From Bryobacterales bacterium F-183 (lineage in GTDB: Bacteria > Acidobacteriota > Terriglobia > Bryobacterales > Bryobacteraceae), in assembly GCA_016865505.2 (NCBI GenBank), contig AP025252.1:4610137-4674136 (forward strand): 64,000 nt of DNA. Reading direction: 5' to 3'. The position numbers and the translations under genes were made by a program. The notes beneath the pieces were generated by a model. It saw only the letters and a list, made by a program, of their open reading frames with translations. It made no database searches and was not told where the DNA came from. Below are positions 45,341 to 54,040 of the stretch, in pieces. The stretch's first letter is position 1. Each line of letters opens with the position of its first letter.

Positions 45341-47165
45341 CTACAAACATTTTTCCACGGAAATGGCTCGGCTGCCACGGAAAACGAATGGTAACGGCAC
45401 TACCCTCGGGCCGAAACTCCGTATCCACCCCTGCCTGCTCACCATAATGCAGCACCATCCGCCGGTGTACGTTGGCAAGCCCAACCGTAGCCCCCGGCAC
45501 GGCAGGCACGTCACTCCCGCATCCCGTGTCAGACACCTCAATGGCGATCTCGTCATCCTTACGCCGCCAAGTGCGGATCGTCACCGTCCCGCCCCTCGGG
45601 TGCCGACCAACCCCGTGTTTGATCGCATTCTCCACCAACGGCTGAATCGTCAAGGTGGGGATCGGCGCGCTACCCGTCTCTGGATCAATATCGACGGTGA
45701 CACTCAAGCGCCCGGGAAACCGCAACTGCTCGATCTCCAGATAAGCCCTGACAATCTCCATCTCGCGATCGATCGTCACCATCGCAGACGCTTCCTGCAG
45801 CGAGTACCGGAAGATGTCAGACAGGTTGCGAACCATCTTACGAGCATCCGGCGACGTCCGGGGAATAGAACCGTAGATCGTATTCAGCGCGTTGAACAGA
45901 AAGTGCGGATTGATCTGGGACTGCAATGCCTTCAGCTCCGCCTCGGCCAGAAGTTTTTGAACCTCACGAGCGCGGAACTCGCTCAATCGCTCGGCCATAA
46001 CCCCCGCCATACGAGCCAAAAACCGATAGTCCTCACTGAGATAGCGCAGCCCTCCACGCCGTCGCCCAAACAAAAGCAGCGGCCGCGCGCCCGGAGGACC
46101 ATGCAACGGCACAACCGCCTGCACCCACTCCGGGTACTCCGAAACCCAGTTGGGATGGTCCGAAATCGGATGCGGCAAAGGGTTCCCGCAGCTATCCGCC
46201 TTGTTGGCCATCTCCGCTCGTTCCGCATTTAGGAACGCAGCGACTTGTAAGACAGCCCAATCAAGGTACTGTGTTTCATCATCCGGCCCCTCGGTATTCA
46301 ACTTCTCGACTGCGGCAGCCGCATCCGGGCGCCGAAAGACAGTCCGGGTGAGCCAGGTCTGCAGCCACTCGTGAAACATCGCAAACGCGATCAAAAGCGC
46401 GGTGAATACCCCGACCTCCACCCCTCGGTGGAAGGCGTCCTCACGCCCCACGCCGCCAGTAATTCGAATGGCCGCAAAGCCGAAAACAACTGCCGCCGCC
46501 GCCCCCGCAACAAAGCGCAAAAAGGCGTCCAAAAAGAGGAACCGGTAGTCCTGAAGTAAGACAAAAACCGCCAGCGGCAACCCGGCATGGTGAAAGAAGA
46601 GTTCATTCGCCCAAGCATGCCCCTCGTGCGATGGTCCGAAGTGCGAAAACGACGACGCAAAAAGCACCAGTGACATCGACGTCACGAGCCTAGACCAGCC
46701 CCCATCGCGCGCGCGAAACGCAGCAATCGTCGCCAGGATTGTAAGCACCCCAAACCCCGCAGTGATCAGCAGCAGGCCGCTAGCATGGACATTGGCATTG
46801 GGAAGCCACAACTCGCTGACATGCAACGCGACCGCAGCCCCACTCAGCACGTACCCGCATACTCGAATCCATGGCAGAAGTCGACCAAGCGAGATATGCA
46901 ACAAGACAGCCGGCAGACTGCTGACCGCGCAAAAACTAAGCGTCTCGATCAGGCCGGACCCGCTCGCTGCTGGCATCAGAAGCGCCGCCAGCGATCCCGC
47001 ATTCCAAACCATTGCAAGTGCGGCCGCGATCACCGTCAAGCGACTGCCGCGGAGTCTCGACCCGGTCCGATCCCGCAGAAACAAAAGCAGAAACAGCCCA
47101 AAGATAACCATCCCCGCCGCGTGGCCGATCAGGTTAACAAGCAGGGATTTTTCTGACGGAGGCAT
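45294..47165 (-). CDS. LytS-type sensor histidine kinase
   Basis: 623 residues. Seven or eight membrane segments (about 1-280) form a sensing domain, followed by a GAF-like region (about 310-410) and the His_kinase/LytS module: [18 protein letters not shown] with the phospho-His, then HATPase motifs [16 protein letters not shown] and [10 protein letters not shown]. These kinases normally pair with LytTR regulators; none is in this window. It precedes and overlaps purC. The long tail past the ATPase domain ([17 protein letters not shown]) is odd and low-complexity. Confidence 0.92.
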   Translation of the reverse strand: MPPSEKSLLVNLIGHAAGMVIFGLFLLLFLRDRTGSRLRGSRLTVIAAALAMVWNAGSLAALLMPAASGSGLIETLSFCAVSSLPAVLLHISLGRLLPWIRVCGYVLSGAAVALHVSELWLPNANVHASGLLLITAGFGVLTILATIAAFRARDGGWSRLVTSMSLVLFASSFSHFGPSHEGHAWANELFFHHAGLPLAVFVLLQDYRFLFLDAFLRFVAGAAAAVVFGFAAIRITGGVGREDAFHRGVEVGVFTALLIAFAMFHEWLQTWLTRTVFRRPDAAAAVEKLNTEGPDDETQYLDWAVLQVAAFLNAERAEMANKADSCGNPLPHPISDHPNWVSEYPEWVQAVVPLHGPPGARPLLLFGRRRGGLRYLSEDYRFLARMAGVMAERLSEFRAREVQKLLAEAELKALQSQINPHFLFNALNTIYGSIPRTSPDARKMVRNLSDIFRYSLQEASAMVTIDREMEIVRAYLEIEQLRFPGRLSVTVDIDPETGSAPIPTLTIQPLVENAIKHGVGRHPRGGTVTIRTWRRKDDEIAIEVSDTGCGSDVPAVPGATVGLANVHRRMVLHYGEQAGVDTEFRPEGSAVTIRFPWQPSHFRGKMFVGASSPTASPNPTAGA

Positions 47166-47293
47166 ACGTACCGGGAATTCCCTAATTCTCTCACCCCAAA
47201 GCAGGAATCGCAGAAGCGCTGATGTGGGATTTTTGCATTTTCACCTGTTGTTCGCCAAAGCGACACACGATAGACCTGTCAGGAGCTTGAGAA

Positions 47294-47755
47294 ATGCAAT
47301 TCGCAGACTTAACTCGATTTGATGTGCAGTACGCACAGCCGATTCCGGAGCCGACCCTAAAGGCGCCAACTCAACCAGGTCCGCTGTCCTTGCCCGACGG
47401 CAAGTATCGCGTGGTGGTCGAGCGACTGGATCTCACGGTCGCCAAGAACACCGGCCAGCCCATGTTGAAATGGTGGCTTCGCGTCGCCGGAGGCCAGTTC
47501 GACCGTCGATTGATGTTCAAAAACCGTGTGATCACCGATTCCACACTCGAATGGGTTCGCAAAGAAATGTTGACCTGCGGACTCGAACTCACGCCCTTCT
47601 CGAGTCTCCCGCATCGCATCGGCGAGTTGGTGGGCGCAGTTCTGGCCGTATCCAAGGTAACCAAGAGTGGCTACGAGAACATCTACATCAATCGAAGGCT
47701 GACACCACAGCAGGAAACGGAGACCGCCGAACAGGAGGACGCACTGCCCTTCTAA
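47294..47755 (+). CDS. DUF669-like protein with SSB-like C-terminal tip
   Basis: 153 residues; AGGAG (47281-47285) sits 8 nt before the ATG. The core GKYRVVVERLDLTVAKNTGQPMLKWWLRV, FKNRVITDSTLEWVRKEML and YENIYINRR resembles DUF669, a family mostly from phages and thought to be single-strand-binding-like. The protein ends EQEDALPF, an acidic tail with a final Pro-Phe like the SSB tip that recruits DNA-repair partners. No other phage genes lie nearby. It may act in replication or repair, which is inference. Confidence 0.7.
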   Translation: MQFADLTRFDVQYAQPIPEPTLKAPTQPGPLSLPDGKYRVVVERLDLTVAKNTGQPMLKWWLRVAGGQFDRRLMFKNRVITDSTLEWVRKEMLTCGLELTPFSSLPHRIGELVGAVLAVSKVTKSGYENIYINRRLTPQQETETAEQEDALPF

Positions 47756-47802
47756 GGAACGCTTCTCCGTTGCAGTAACATGGTGGTAGGGAGAGCGTAC
47801 AC

Positions 47803-48252
47803 TTGAATCTTCGCAAAGCACTTTCGACCTCTGCGTGGTTATTGGGTGCCATAGCGGCCATCGGTTTGTTTGCGCAGGAATCTGTATCCAAGCTCGAATG
47901 GGCCACGATGCGGGAACTGAACTACCGTACCGGTAAGATCACCCCGAACCTCAAAAAGATGGATGGCACAAGCGTGAAGGTGCCGGGCTTCATGGTTCCG
48001 CTTGAGGATGACGAGGATAAGGTAGTCGAATTCCTACTCGTGCCTTATGTAGGCGCTTGTATCCACACGCCGCCTCCGCCCCCGAACCAGATCGTTCATG
48101 TCACCATGGGCGACGGCAAGAAGACGAAAGTTAGCTTTTGGGATCCAGTTTGGGTAATCGGCAAGCTCGAGATCAAGGACTATAAGAGCCCGTTTGGGGA
48201 CGTGTCCTTCCAGATCAAGGCGCAGAAAATCGAGCCCTACACCGAAAAATAA
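47803..48252 (+). CDS. Secreted DUF3299 protein
   Basis: 149 residues from a TTG start. A signal peptide (MNLRKALSTSAWLLGAIAAI, cleavage near 25) precedes a domain with MDGTSVKVPGFMVPLEDDED, FLLVPYVGACIHTPPPPPNQIVHV and VWVIGKLEI, the pattern of DUF3299. The family often sits beside outer-envelope and metal transport genes, but its biochemical role is not established. The Cys and His of ACIHTPPPP are possible metal ligands. Ends 2 bp before the convergent Rdx-like gene. Confidence 0.85.
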   Translation: MNLRKALSTSAWLLGAIAAIGLFAQESVSKLEWATMRELNYRTGKITPNLKKMDGTSVKVPGFMVPLEDDEDKVVEFLLVPYVGACIHTPPPPPNQIVHVTMGDGKKTKVSFWDPVWVIGKLEIKDYKSPFGDVSFQIKAQKIEPYTEK

Positions 48253-48253
48253 G

Positions 48254-48559
48254 TCATTCGGGTGTCGTGGAACTCGCTCGATCGACGTGGCCTAGATCTC
48301 GATCTGGCGCGATCTGATCACGTACTCTCTGCTTCAGCTCTTTCATCTCGGGAAACCTTCCCTCACGCTTTCTGGACCAGACATTTACGCCGTTTACTGC
48401 AATCTCAAAGATGCCGCCCGTCCCGGGGCAAAGGGAAACTTTTGTCAGGTCCGCTTCGAAGGTAGAGAGTAGTTCCTGCGCGACCCATGCAGCGCGCAAC
48501 ATCCAACGGCACCCGGTGCAATACGTAATCTCCACTTGATGCTGGATTGATGAGTTCAT
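48254..48559 (-). CDS. SelT/SelW/SelH-family (Rdx) thioredoxin-fold protein
   Basis: 101 residues. The N-terminal redox motif is CTGC in EITYCTGCRWMLRAAWVAQELL, the CxxC version of the CxxU found in selenoprotein W. The body has LCPGTGGIFEIAVNGVNVWSRKREGRFPEMKELKQRV, the family pattern. It is a small cytoplasmic thiol protein of unknown partner. The C-terminal 15 residues are less conserved-looking. It overlaps the heptosyltransferase gene by 4 bp. Confidence 0.88.
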   Translation of the reverse strand: MNSSIQHQVEITYCTGCRWMLRAAWVAQELLSTFEADLTKVSLCPGTGGIFEIAVNGVNVWSRKREGRFPEMKELKQRVRDQIAPDRDLGHVDRASSTTPE

Positions 48560-49530
48560 AGGCAGCGCTCCTTTAGCCGTTCGAACACCATCTCGGGGCG
48601 TATCGCTCGCATGCTGGCGGGAATTTCAACCCCTCGCTTGTACGTAGTCTCAGCTTTCGCTTGCCGCAACACAGCGAGCGACCCGCCGTACGGCCCGTTA
48701 CGCGCAGGGTCGGTTGGTCCGAATATAGCCACACCCGGCTTACCCAAAGCAGCAGCAAGATGCGTGGGGCCACTGTCCAACCCGACGATCCCAGCGGCCT
48801 TTCGGGTTGCATCAATCAGGCCGGGCAGCGATGAGCTGTGTACGAGTAATGATGGGAACTCTCGAACTAGCTCCACTTGCGAAGGTGCGACATTCAACAC
48901 CAAAGGAACAGGAGAGAGAAGCTTCGCGAGCGCAGCGTAGTATTCCAGCGGCCATTGCTTGGAAGCCCAACCAGCGAAGGGAGCTGCAAGGATAAACGGA
49001 CCATTGGGCAGATTGCCCTCGGATACACCCATTGGAATGGGCGAACGAAGATCCATCTTTTTCGCACCGGCCGCGCGGATCATCTCAATCGACTGATCGA
49101 CCACGTGAATGGAGGATGGCCTAAAGCCTGGTCCGGTATAGAACCAGGATGCAAGAGGTTCACGTAGTACGGACCGGTGGAATCCCCATCGCGTTCGACA
49201 ACCTCTCGCAAGAAACGGAAGAACTGCGGACTTGATCAGACCCTGAAAGTCAAAGGAGGTATCAAAGGACATCGATCGCAACTGGCCCAAGGCCGATCGC
49301 ACATTGTCGAGCTTTCGTCGATCCAACAGGATCAATTGATCGACTGCACGATTTCCTTCCAGCAAACAGGCCCATCGCGGCTCGACCACCCAAGTGATGG
49401 TCGCGTGCGGGAAACTGGCGCGCAGTGACGATACGGCAGGAAGTGCGTGGAGGACATCCCCCATTGCCCCAAGGCGGATAATCAGGATCCGTTGGGGTGA
49501 GTCGTCCGATTTCGCCACAGTTCCCGGCAT
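48556..49530 (-). CDS. waaC: Lipopolysaccharide heptosyltransferase (GT9)
   Basis: 324 residues. It is a GT9 enzyme that adds heptose to the inner LPS core at the membrane face. Visible motifs are RLGAMGDVLHALPAVSSLR near residue 20, DFQGLIKSAVL, FAGWASKQWPLEYYA and the nucleotide-sugar region GLDSGPTHLAAALGKPGVAIFGPTDP. The N-terminus suggests heptosyltransferase I (WaaC) more than II. It follows pdxA by one base and overlaps the Rdx gene by 4 bp. Confidence 0.88.
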   Translation of the reverse strand: MPGTVAKSDDSPQRILIIRLGAMGDVLHALPAVSSLRASFPHATITWVVEPRWACLLEGNRAVDQLILLDRRKLDNVRSALGQLRSMSFDTSFDFQGLIKSAVLPFLARGCRTRWGFHRSVLREPLASWFYTGPGFRPSSIHVVDQSIEMIRAAGAKKMDLRSPIPMGVSEGNLPNGPFILAAPFAGWASKQWPLEYYAALAKLLSPVPLVLNVAPSQVELVREFPSLLVHSSSLPGLIDATRKAAGIVGLDSGPTHLAAALGKPGVAIFGPTDPARNGPYGGSLAVLRQAKAETTYKRGVEIPASMRAIRPEMVFERLKERCL

Positions 49531-49531
49531 C

Positions 49532-50509
49532 CTACAGCTTTGAATGCTGGATCATCTTGCTGGCCAGTTGCATAGCCTTCTCAAAGCTACCAGCGCCCGC
49601 GACGCCCTTGCCAGCGATGTCGAATGCCGTACCATGGTCGACCGACGTGCGGATAATTGGCAACCCAAGCGCGACGTTCACGCCTCCTTCGAAATCAAGC
49701 AGTTTCAGCGGGATATGGCCCTGATCGTGATACATGCAAACAATCGCATCAAACCTCTTGCGGCGGACGGCCATATAGAACAGCGTATCCGGCGGGTAAG
49801 GACCCGACACCGGCATTCCTTGTTGTTGCGCCCACTCCACAGCCGGCGCGATCTCTTCGATTTCCTCCCGTCCAAAAAGGCCACTTTCGCCCGCATGCGG
49901 ATTTAGTCCGGCCACAGCAATCCGGGCATTGGGAATGAGCTTCAATACGGCGCTGGAAGTCAGCGAAAGAATTGTCCGGATGCGAGGCTGCCGGGTACGC
50001 GCGATCGCCTCCGATAACGAGCAGTGCGTGCTCACATGGGTGACGATAAGGTCATCGGACACCAGCATGATCGTGACATCCGACACACCGCAGACCTGCC
50101 CGATCAACTCGGTATGGCCCACAAAGCCAGGGTCGCTCAATTGCGTAGCCTCTTTGTTCATCGGCAGCGTGACCATGGCGCCGATCTCGCCCGCCAGCGC
50201 CGCTTTGGCAGCGGAGATCACGTACTCCCGCGCCGCGCGACCAGAGGTAGCGTCAATCACGCCAGGGCGTACCTCTTTGACGATGCCATGGTCTACGACA
50301 TTCAACGCACCAGGCTGTACCTCTGCGGGAGCCGCTATCGCACGGAGAGGTACGTTGTACGCTAGCGTCCGATTGTAGTAATCCAGGGCGCTCAGATCGC
50401 CAAACACCGCAGGAGCCTGTGGCAGCCGACCCTCAAGAAAGGCCTTCAGCAGAATTTCGGGGCCAATCCCGCTGGCGTCGCCGACGGTCACACCAAGTAG
50501 TTCACTCAT
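49532..50509 (-). CDS. pdxA: PdxA-family dehydrogenase, possibly acid-sugar phosphate type (PdxA2)
   Basis: 325 residues. Family motifs are TVGDASGIGPEILLKAF, TLPMNKEA, GFVGHTELIG, AGLNPHAGESGLFG, YHDQGHIPLKLLDFEGGVNVALGLP and RTSVDHGTAFDIAGK, with the metal His and Asp residues in place. PdxA oxidises 4-phosphohydroxy-threonine in vitamin B6 synthesis, but the related PdxA2 oxidises 4-phospho-D-threonate or -erythronate. The 4-bp overlap with a DUF1537 kinase gene favours the second role. No pdxJ is in the window. Confidence 0.9.
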   Translation of the reverse strand: MSELLGVTVGDASGIGPEILLKAFLEGRLPQAPAVFGDLSALDYYNRTLAYNVPLRAIAAPAEVQPGALNVVDHGIVKEVRPGVIDATSGRAAREYVISAAKAALAGEIGAMVTLPMNKEATQLSDPGFVGHTELIGQVCGVSDVTIMLVSDDLIVTHVSTHCSLSEAIARTRQPRIRTILSLTSSAVLKLIPNARIAVAGLNPHAGESGLFGREEIEEIAPAVEWAQQQGMPVSGPYPPDTLFYMAVRRKRFDAIVCMYHDQGHIPLKLLDFEGGVNVALGLPIIRTSVDHGTAFDIAGKGVAGAGSFEKAMQLASKMIQHSKL

Positions 50510-51552
50510 GAGGAAGAAGAAGAGGGGGAAGCAGACAAATCGAACTGCGACAATCGCTCAAGCAAATCAACACTACCGAATCCGCCGGCCTTGGTGATCC
50601 ACCACAGGCCACTCTGGGATCGGCTAATGGGGACACCGGGAAGTAGCTCTCCCGCACCCTCCAGGAATGGCTCATGCAACGCTGAGTAGATTCCGTACGC
50701 CGTATCACCACCAAACACTAGAATCCCATCAAACGAGCCCCGTTGCAGACACGCGCGAACTTCACCTCCGGCAGCCTCGGCACGCGCAACGCCGGAGCCA
50801 CCACCCTGGTACTGAAATTCGCTCCAAGGCAATCGCTCAAACAGGCCCCGCCCGCGCGCGAACTCGATTTGCCCGGCCGACGTACTGTGCCGGCTGCCGT
50901 TTACCACCAGCAGACGGCGTTCGGCCAGCCTTCCCAAAGATATCCCGTCATCCTGCCGCGATCCGGAACCGCTCGCAGCCAGGTACCGCGCGATCGCTGC
51001 CGGCCCCGCCATAAGATAACGACCCGGATCAGCAGCGATCCGTTGCGCTATCGCTCCCAGATCATCCTCGGTCTCACTATCCAGAATTTCACCCACAGCC
51101 GGAGCCATAACGTAGCCAACATCCGACGTCCGAATCGGATTTAGCGCGTCCCTTGCGAACTCCGTTTCATGGATCGGAGTTCCGTTCAAAACCAGGTGCC
51201 CGTTGCGCACGGTACGACCTAGCGCTGGGTAGGCCGGTACGTATAGGAGTTCGCGCCCGGGATAGACCTTCTGCAGGGCCCAAAGTTCCATTCCAATGTT
51301 CCCGCGCAAGGTCGAGTCGGTTTTTTTATAGAGTAAAGAATCCTCGGCAACACATCCGATCGCCGAGACAAATCGCAGTACCTTCTCCGCCGCGCCGCGA
51401 CCGTCCAAATGCCGGGACTCCGTGTCGAAAACAGCAACATCCGCCGATCCATGGATCGGAGAGGTGGAAACCCTGGCCGAATGACCAGCAGCGGCGAAAA
51501 GACCGCCGACTTCCAGTGCACCGGTAAGATCGTCAGCAAGGCAAAGGGTCAA
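50506..51552 (-). CDS. Four-carbon acid sugar kinase (DUF1537 family)
   Basis: 348 residues. The N-terminal domain has LADDLTGALEVGGLFAAAG, YKKTDSTLRGNIG and YPALGRTVRNGHLVLNG; the C-terminal domain ends with GILVFGGDTAYG. These are the hallmarks of DUF1537 kinases, which phosphorylate D-threonate, erythronate or related acids with ATP. The typical length is 400-430, so this one is short. The ATGA overlap with pdxA matches the kinase-dehydrogenase pair of known acid-sugar pathways. A Ser-rich tail (SASPSSSSS) is odd. Substrate not certain. Confidence 0.88.
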   Translation of the reverse strand: MTLCLADDLTGALEVGGLFAAAGHSARVSTSPIHGSADVAVFDTESRHLDGRGAAEKVLRFVSAIGCVAEDSLLYKKTDSTLRGNIGMELWALQKVYPGRELLYVPAYPALGRTVRNGHLVLNGTPIHETEFARDALNPIRTSDVGYVMAPAVGEILDSETEDDLGAIAQRIAADPGRYLMAGPAAIARYLAASGSGSRQDDGISLGRLAERRLLVVNGSRHSTSAGQIEFARGRGLFERLPWSEFQYQGGGSGVARAEAAGGEVRACLQRGSFDGILVFGGDTAYGIYSALHEPFLEGAGELLPGVPISRSQSGLWWITKAGGFGSVDLLERLSQFDLSASPSSSSS

Positions 51553-51580
51553 ACCAACAGCATACTGTAATAGGTAAAAG

Positions 51581-51610
51581 TTGACAGTGTAGCGGTAACT
51601 CCGATAGATT
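51581..51610 (+). promoter_or_regulatory. Candidate sigma70 promoter upstream of the cold-shock fusion gene
   Basis: TTGACA (51581-51586) and TAGATT (51605-51610) are 18 bp apart, in the 228-bp gap before ATG 51781. The rest of the gap shows only the short open frame at 51668. Judged by eye. Confidence 0.4.
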
Positions 51611-51667
51611 CAATGTGGTTCCACCCATCTGTACCCTACCAGTAGAGATTGGGGCGGGACTAGTTCT

Positions 51668-51799
51668 TTGACATTCGAAGAAGCAACGAAGTACGCACTG
51701 GCCGCCGCTTGCGATGACATCCGAATACGGAGCTCGCCGGTGGTGATCATGGCGTATCCGTCCAAGGAAAGGAGATTCCTATGTTCAGTCCTGGACTGA
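51668..51799 (+). CDS. Possible 43-residue leader peptide
   Basis: A TTG-initiated frame reads LTFEEATKYALAAACDDIRI and continues through VVIMAYPSKERRF to a TGA at 51797, overlapping the start of the next gene by 19 bp in another frame. The N-terminal half looks protein-like. No clear Shine-Dalgarno. It could be a leader whose translation affects the downstream gene, or chance. Confidence 0.25.
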   Translation: MTFEEATKYALAAACDDIRIRSSPVVIMAYPSKERRFLCSVLD

Positions 51800-52713
51800 A
51801 TGCGGAAGATCGCTTGCGAACGCTTCTGGAACGTTACGGGTGCACCCTCATTGAAGGGCCTCGTTTCGACCATGAGCATAAATTGGACTTCGTCGTTTCC
51901 GGCTTCCCCCAGATTCCCTGGTTGTTTCATTTGGGAGTGCAGGTTACGACGAGGATTGACGATCGCACCAAGCAGGCCACTTTTTTAAAAATTGTACGGG
52001 AAAACCCGGTCACCAACAGAAACATCTATCTGGAAATGGAGCCGGGCGTAAATCTCGAAAAAGGCGGGGCTTTCGTCGTACTTACAGCACTCGTTGAGTT
52101 TCTGCATAACAGGCAGCATTCCGACGATGGTGTCGTGGGCTTGCGGGTCGGGTCCGACCTCAAGTATCACTTTTATGACTTGGCGCATGCGGTAGCGTTA
52201 CCCGGGGGCTTTACAAGGCCTTCCGCGGTTCCCACGCCTCCGTTCGTCAGGCCTTTTGGAGGCGTGCCGGGCACCGGCCCAATGCAAAGCGCTCCTCCAT
52301 CAGTCGCAACGGCAACCTCTTCCCATGCCGCAGTTTCTGCAACCGGTCAACACCTGGCAATGATGCCCGGGATGGCGGGTAGTGGACTCCCGGCTAGCCC
52401 GCTGTCCCCCGTTCCGGCGCAACCCATTTCGGGTTCTCCGAAGCCAGAGGCAGTGGGACGGATTACGCGCTACAACATCGAACGAAGTATCGGACTGATC
52501 GTCGGCCAGGACGGCACCGAATACTTCATCCACAAGAGCAACTTCTCCGATTTGATGTTGCGAATGGAAGTGGAATCTCTCGCGAGCCAGAACGAATGGT
52601 TCGACGAACCGATTCCGGTTCAGTTTGTGGACGGTGGCCGGGTTCCGGGCAAGAAGAACAATATTGCCCAACTGATCCGGCGGCATGTTCCAAACAGCGT
52701 CCTAGCGTCTTAA
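51781..52713 (+). CDS. Possible nuclease-like/cold-shock-domain fusion, unknown function
   Basis: 310 residues. AAGGAG sits 6 nt before the ATG. The N-terminal ~135 residues carry LLERYGCTLIEGPRFDHEHKLD, FVVSGFP, LGVQVTTRIDD and KQATFLKIV, giving an Asp ... Gln-x-Thr/Lys arrangement that recalls, without proving, a PD-(D/E)xK nuclease fold. A Pro/Ala/Ser-rich linker (about 140-225) follows. The C-terminal ~75 residues (GRITRYNIERSIGLIVGQDG, YFIHKSNFSD) resemble a cold-shock domain with RNP1- and RNP2-like parts. A terminator closes the transcript after it. Function unknown. Confidence 0.75.
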   Translation: MFSPGLNAEDRLRTLLERYGCTLIEGPRFDHEHKLDFVVSGFPQIPWLFHLGVQVTTRIDDRTKQATFLKIVRENPVTNRNIYLEMEPGVNLEKGGAFVVLTALVEFLHNRQHSDDGVVGLRVGSDLKYHFYDLAHAVALPGGFTRPSAVPTPPFVRPFGGVPGTGPMQSAPPSVATATSSHAAVSATGQHLAMMPGMAGSGLPASPLSPVPAQPISGSPKPEAVGRITRYNIERSIGLIVGQDGTEYFIHKSNFSDLMLRMEVESLASQNEWFDEPIPVQFVDGGRVPGKKNNIAQLIRRHVPNSVLAS

Positions 52714-52738
52714 TCTTCAACGATACCCAAGCAGTAAC

Positions 52739-52791
52739 AAACCGTCCGAACTCGTGGCCTCAGCAACCGCAGTTCGGACGGTTTGTTTTTT
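52739..52791 (+). terminator. Intrinsic terminator
   Basis: AAACCGTCCGAACT (52739-52752) is perfectly complementary to AGTTCGGACGGTTT (52771-52784), with an 18-nt loop and TTTTTT at 52786-52791. A strong rho-independent terminator for the gene ending at 52713. Confidence 0.9.
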
Positions 52792-52842
52792 CCCTGAGTA
52801 CCCTGCAGAACATGGTCCTAGGTGCCGATAGGCAAGGAGGGT

Positions 52843-53994
52843 ATGGTGAACGCGGGGGCGTCGAGCCGCTCAGTGTTGATGATCGAAGCTGTGGCTGCCG
52901 CAAGGCTGGGACAGAAGGGTCTCGCACGCCGGTTGTTCAACGAAATCATCGAGAAAGAGCCGCACTTCGAACAAGCGCTTCTGTGGCTGGCCGCGCTCGC
53001 GGACACGCCGGATGAATCCATTCGCGCCCTCGAACAAGTGCTGGTGATTAACCCTACCAACCAGCAGGCGATCAGTGCCTTGGCGGTACAGAAGATGCAC
53101 CAAACCGCCCGGCCTACAGAAGTTCTCCTACCTCCTCCTCCGGCTTCTCGTGCCCTCCCAGCCGCGCCATTCCAGAGCGTTGCCCGCATCCGGGCGATCT
53201 CCTCCAAGGATGGTGCGCCGGTCCACGTATCCGGCTCCGCAGGAAGCGCCGCGGCGGAATCCGTAGCCCAGGCTCCCAGGCCCCAGTTCGAGCGGGCCAT
53301 TCGTAAGGTATTTCCCTGCCCCCTCTGCAACCACGGACATTCGGAATCGTCCGACCGTTGTGGACACTGTGGCGGAATGCTCAAGCTCGGCGATCTCTGG
53401 CAGATTGCAGAAAATCGTGGAGCTGACGAAGAACTGCTCGCCCGCGCCATTGAACGATGGTCGGGCCGCCTGTCGATCGAGCCTTATGAGGCTAACCTGA
53501 ACATTGCGCGAGCCCTATTGAGCCTCAACCGCTCGGGTGAAGCACTCCCGTACCTCGAACGTGCCTGCGGCCTACGCGACGCCCCGGACCTCGAAAAGTT
53601 CACCGCCGCTCTGCGTGCGCGCAAGCTGATCATCGCAGTGGACGACAGCCAGACCATTCGCAAACTCGTCGCCGTGAACCTCGAACGCCGCGGCTACCGG
53701 GTGCTCACGGTGGAAGACGGTATGCAAGCGCTTGCCCGCTTTGAAGAGTACACGCCGGACCTTCTGCTTCTCGACATCAGCCTCCCCAAGGTAGATGGCT
53801 ACGAGGTCTGCCGCATTATCCGGAAGCATAAGCTGCTCAAGAATACCCCCGTCGTCATGCTCTCCGGCCGTGACGGCTTCTTCGACCGGATGAAGGGCAA
53901 ATTGGCGGGCGCCAGCGACTATCTCACCAAGCCTTTCGATCTGCCTGCGCTGCTTCGCGTTCTCGAAAAACATCTCGGGCGTATTCCCGCCTAA
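52843..53994 (+). CDS. TPR/zinc-ribbon/receiver regulator
   Basis: 383 residues. AAGGAGGG precedes two close starts, ATG 52843 and GTG 52846; I give the first. A TPR-like segment (about 10-85) is followed by a Pro-rich linker, a zinc ribbon (CPLCNHGHSESSDRCGHC near 165-185), a second helical/TPR region (about 190-260) and a full receiver: IIAVDDSQTIRKL, LLLLDISLPKVDG, VVMLSGRDG and YLTKPFDLP, with all key residues. Such regulators occur with type IV pilus/chemosensory systems, but no partner kinase is nearby. It is followed by a CheY-like gene. Confidence 0.88.
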   Translation: MVNAGASSRSVLMIEAVAAARLGQKGLARRLFNEIIEKEPHFEQALLWLAALADTPDESIRALEQVLVINPTNQQAISALAVQKMHQTARPTEVLLPPPPASRALPAAPFQSVARIRAISSKDGAPVHVSGSAGSAAAESVAQAPRPQFERAIRKVFPCPLCNHGHSESSDRCGHCGGMLKLGDLWQIAENRGADEELLARAIERWSGRLSIEPYEANLNIARALLSLNRSGEALPYLERACGLRDAPDLEKFTAALRARKLIIAVDDSQTIRKLVAVNLERRGYRVLTVEDGMQALARFEEYTPDLLLLDISLPKVDGYEVCRIIRKHKLLKNTPVVMLSGRDGFFDRMKGKLAGASDYLTKPFDLPALLRVLEKHLGRIPA

Positions 53995-54040
53995 ACTGCG
54001 GAAAAACACCTAAAGATCCTCAATCTGCTGGACGATAAGC

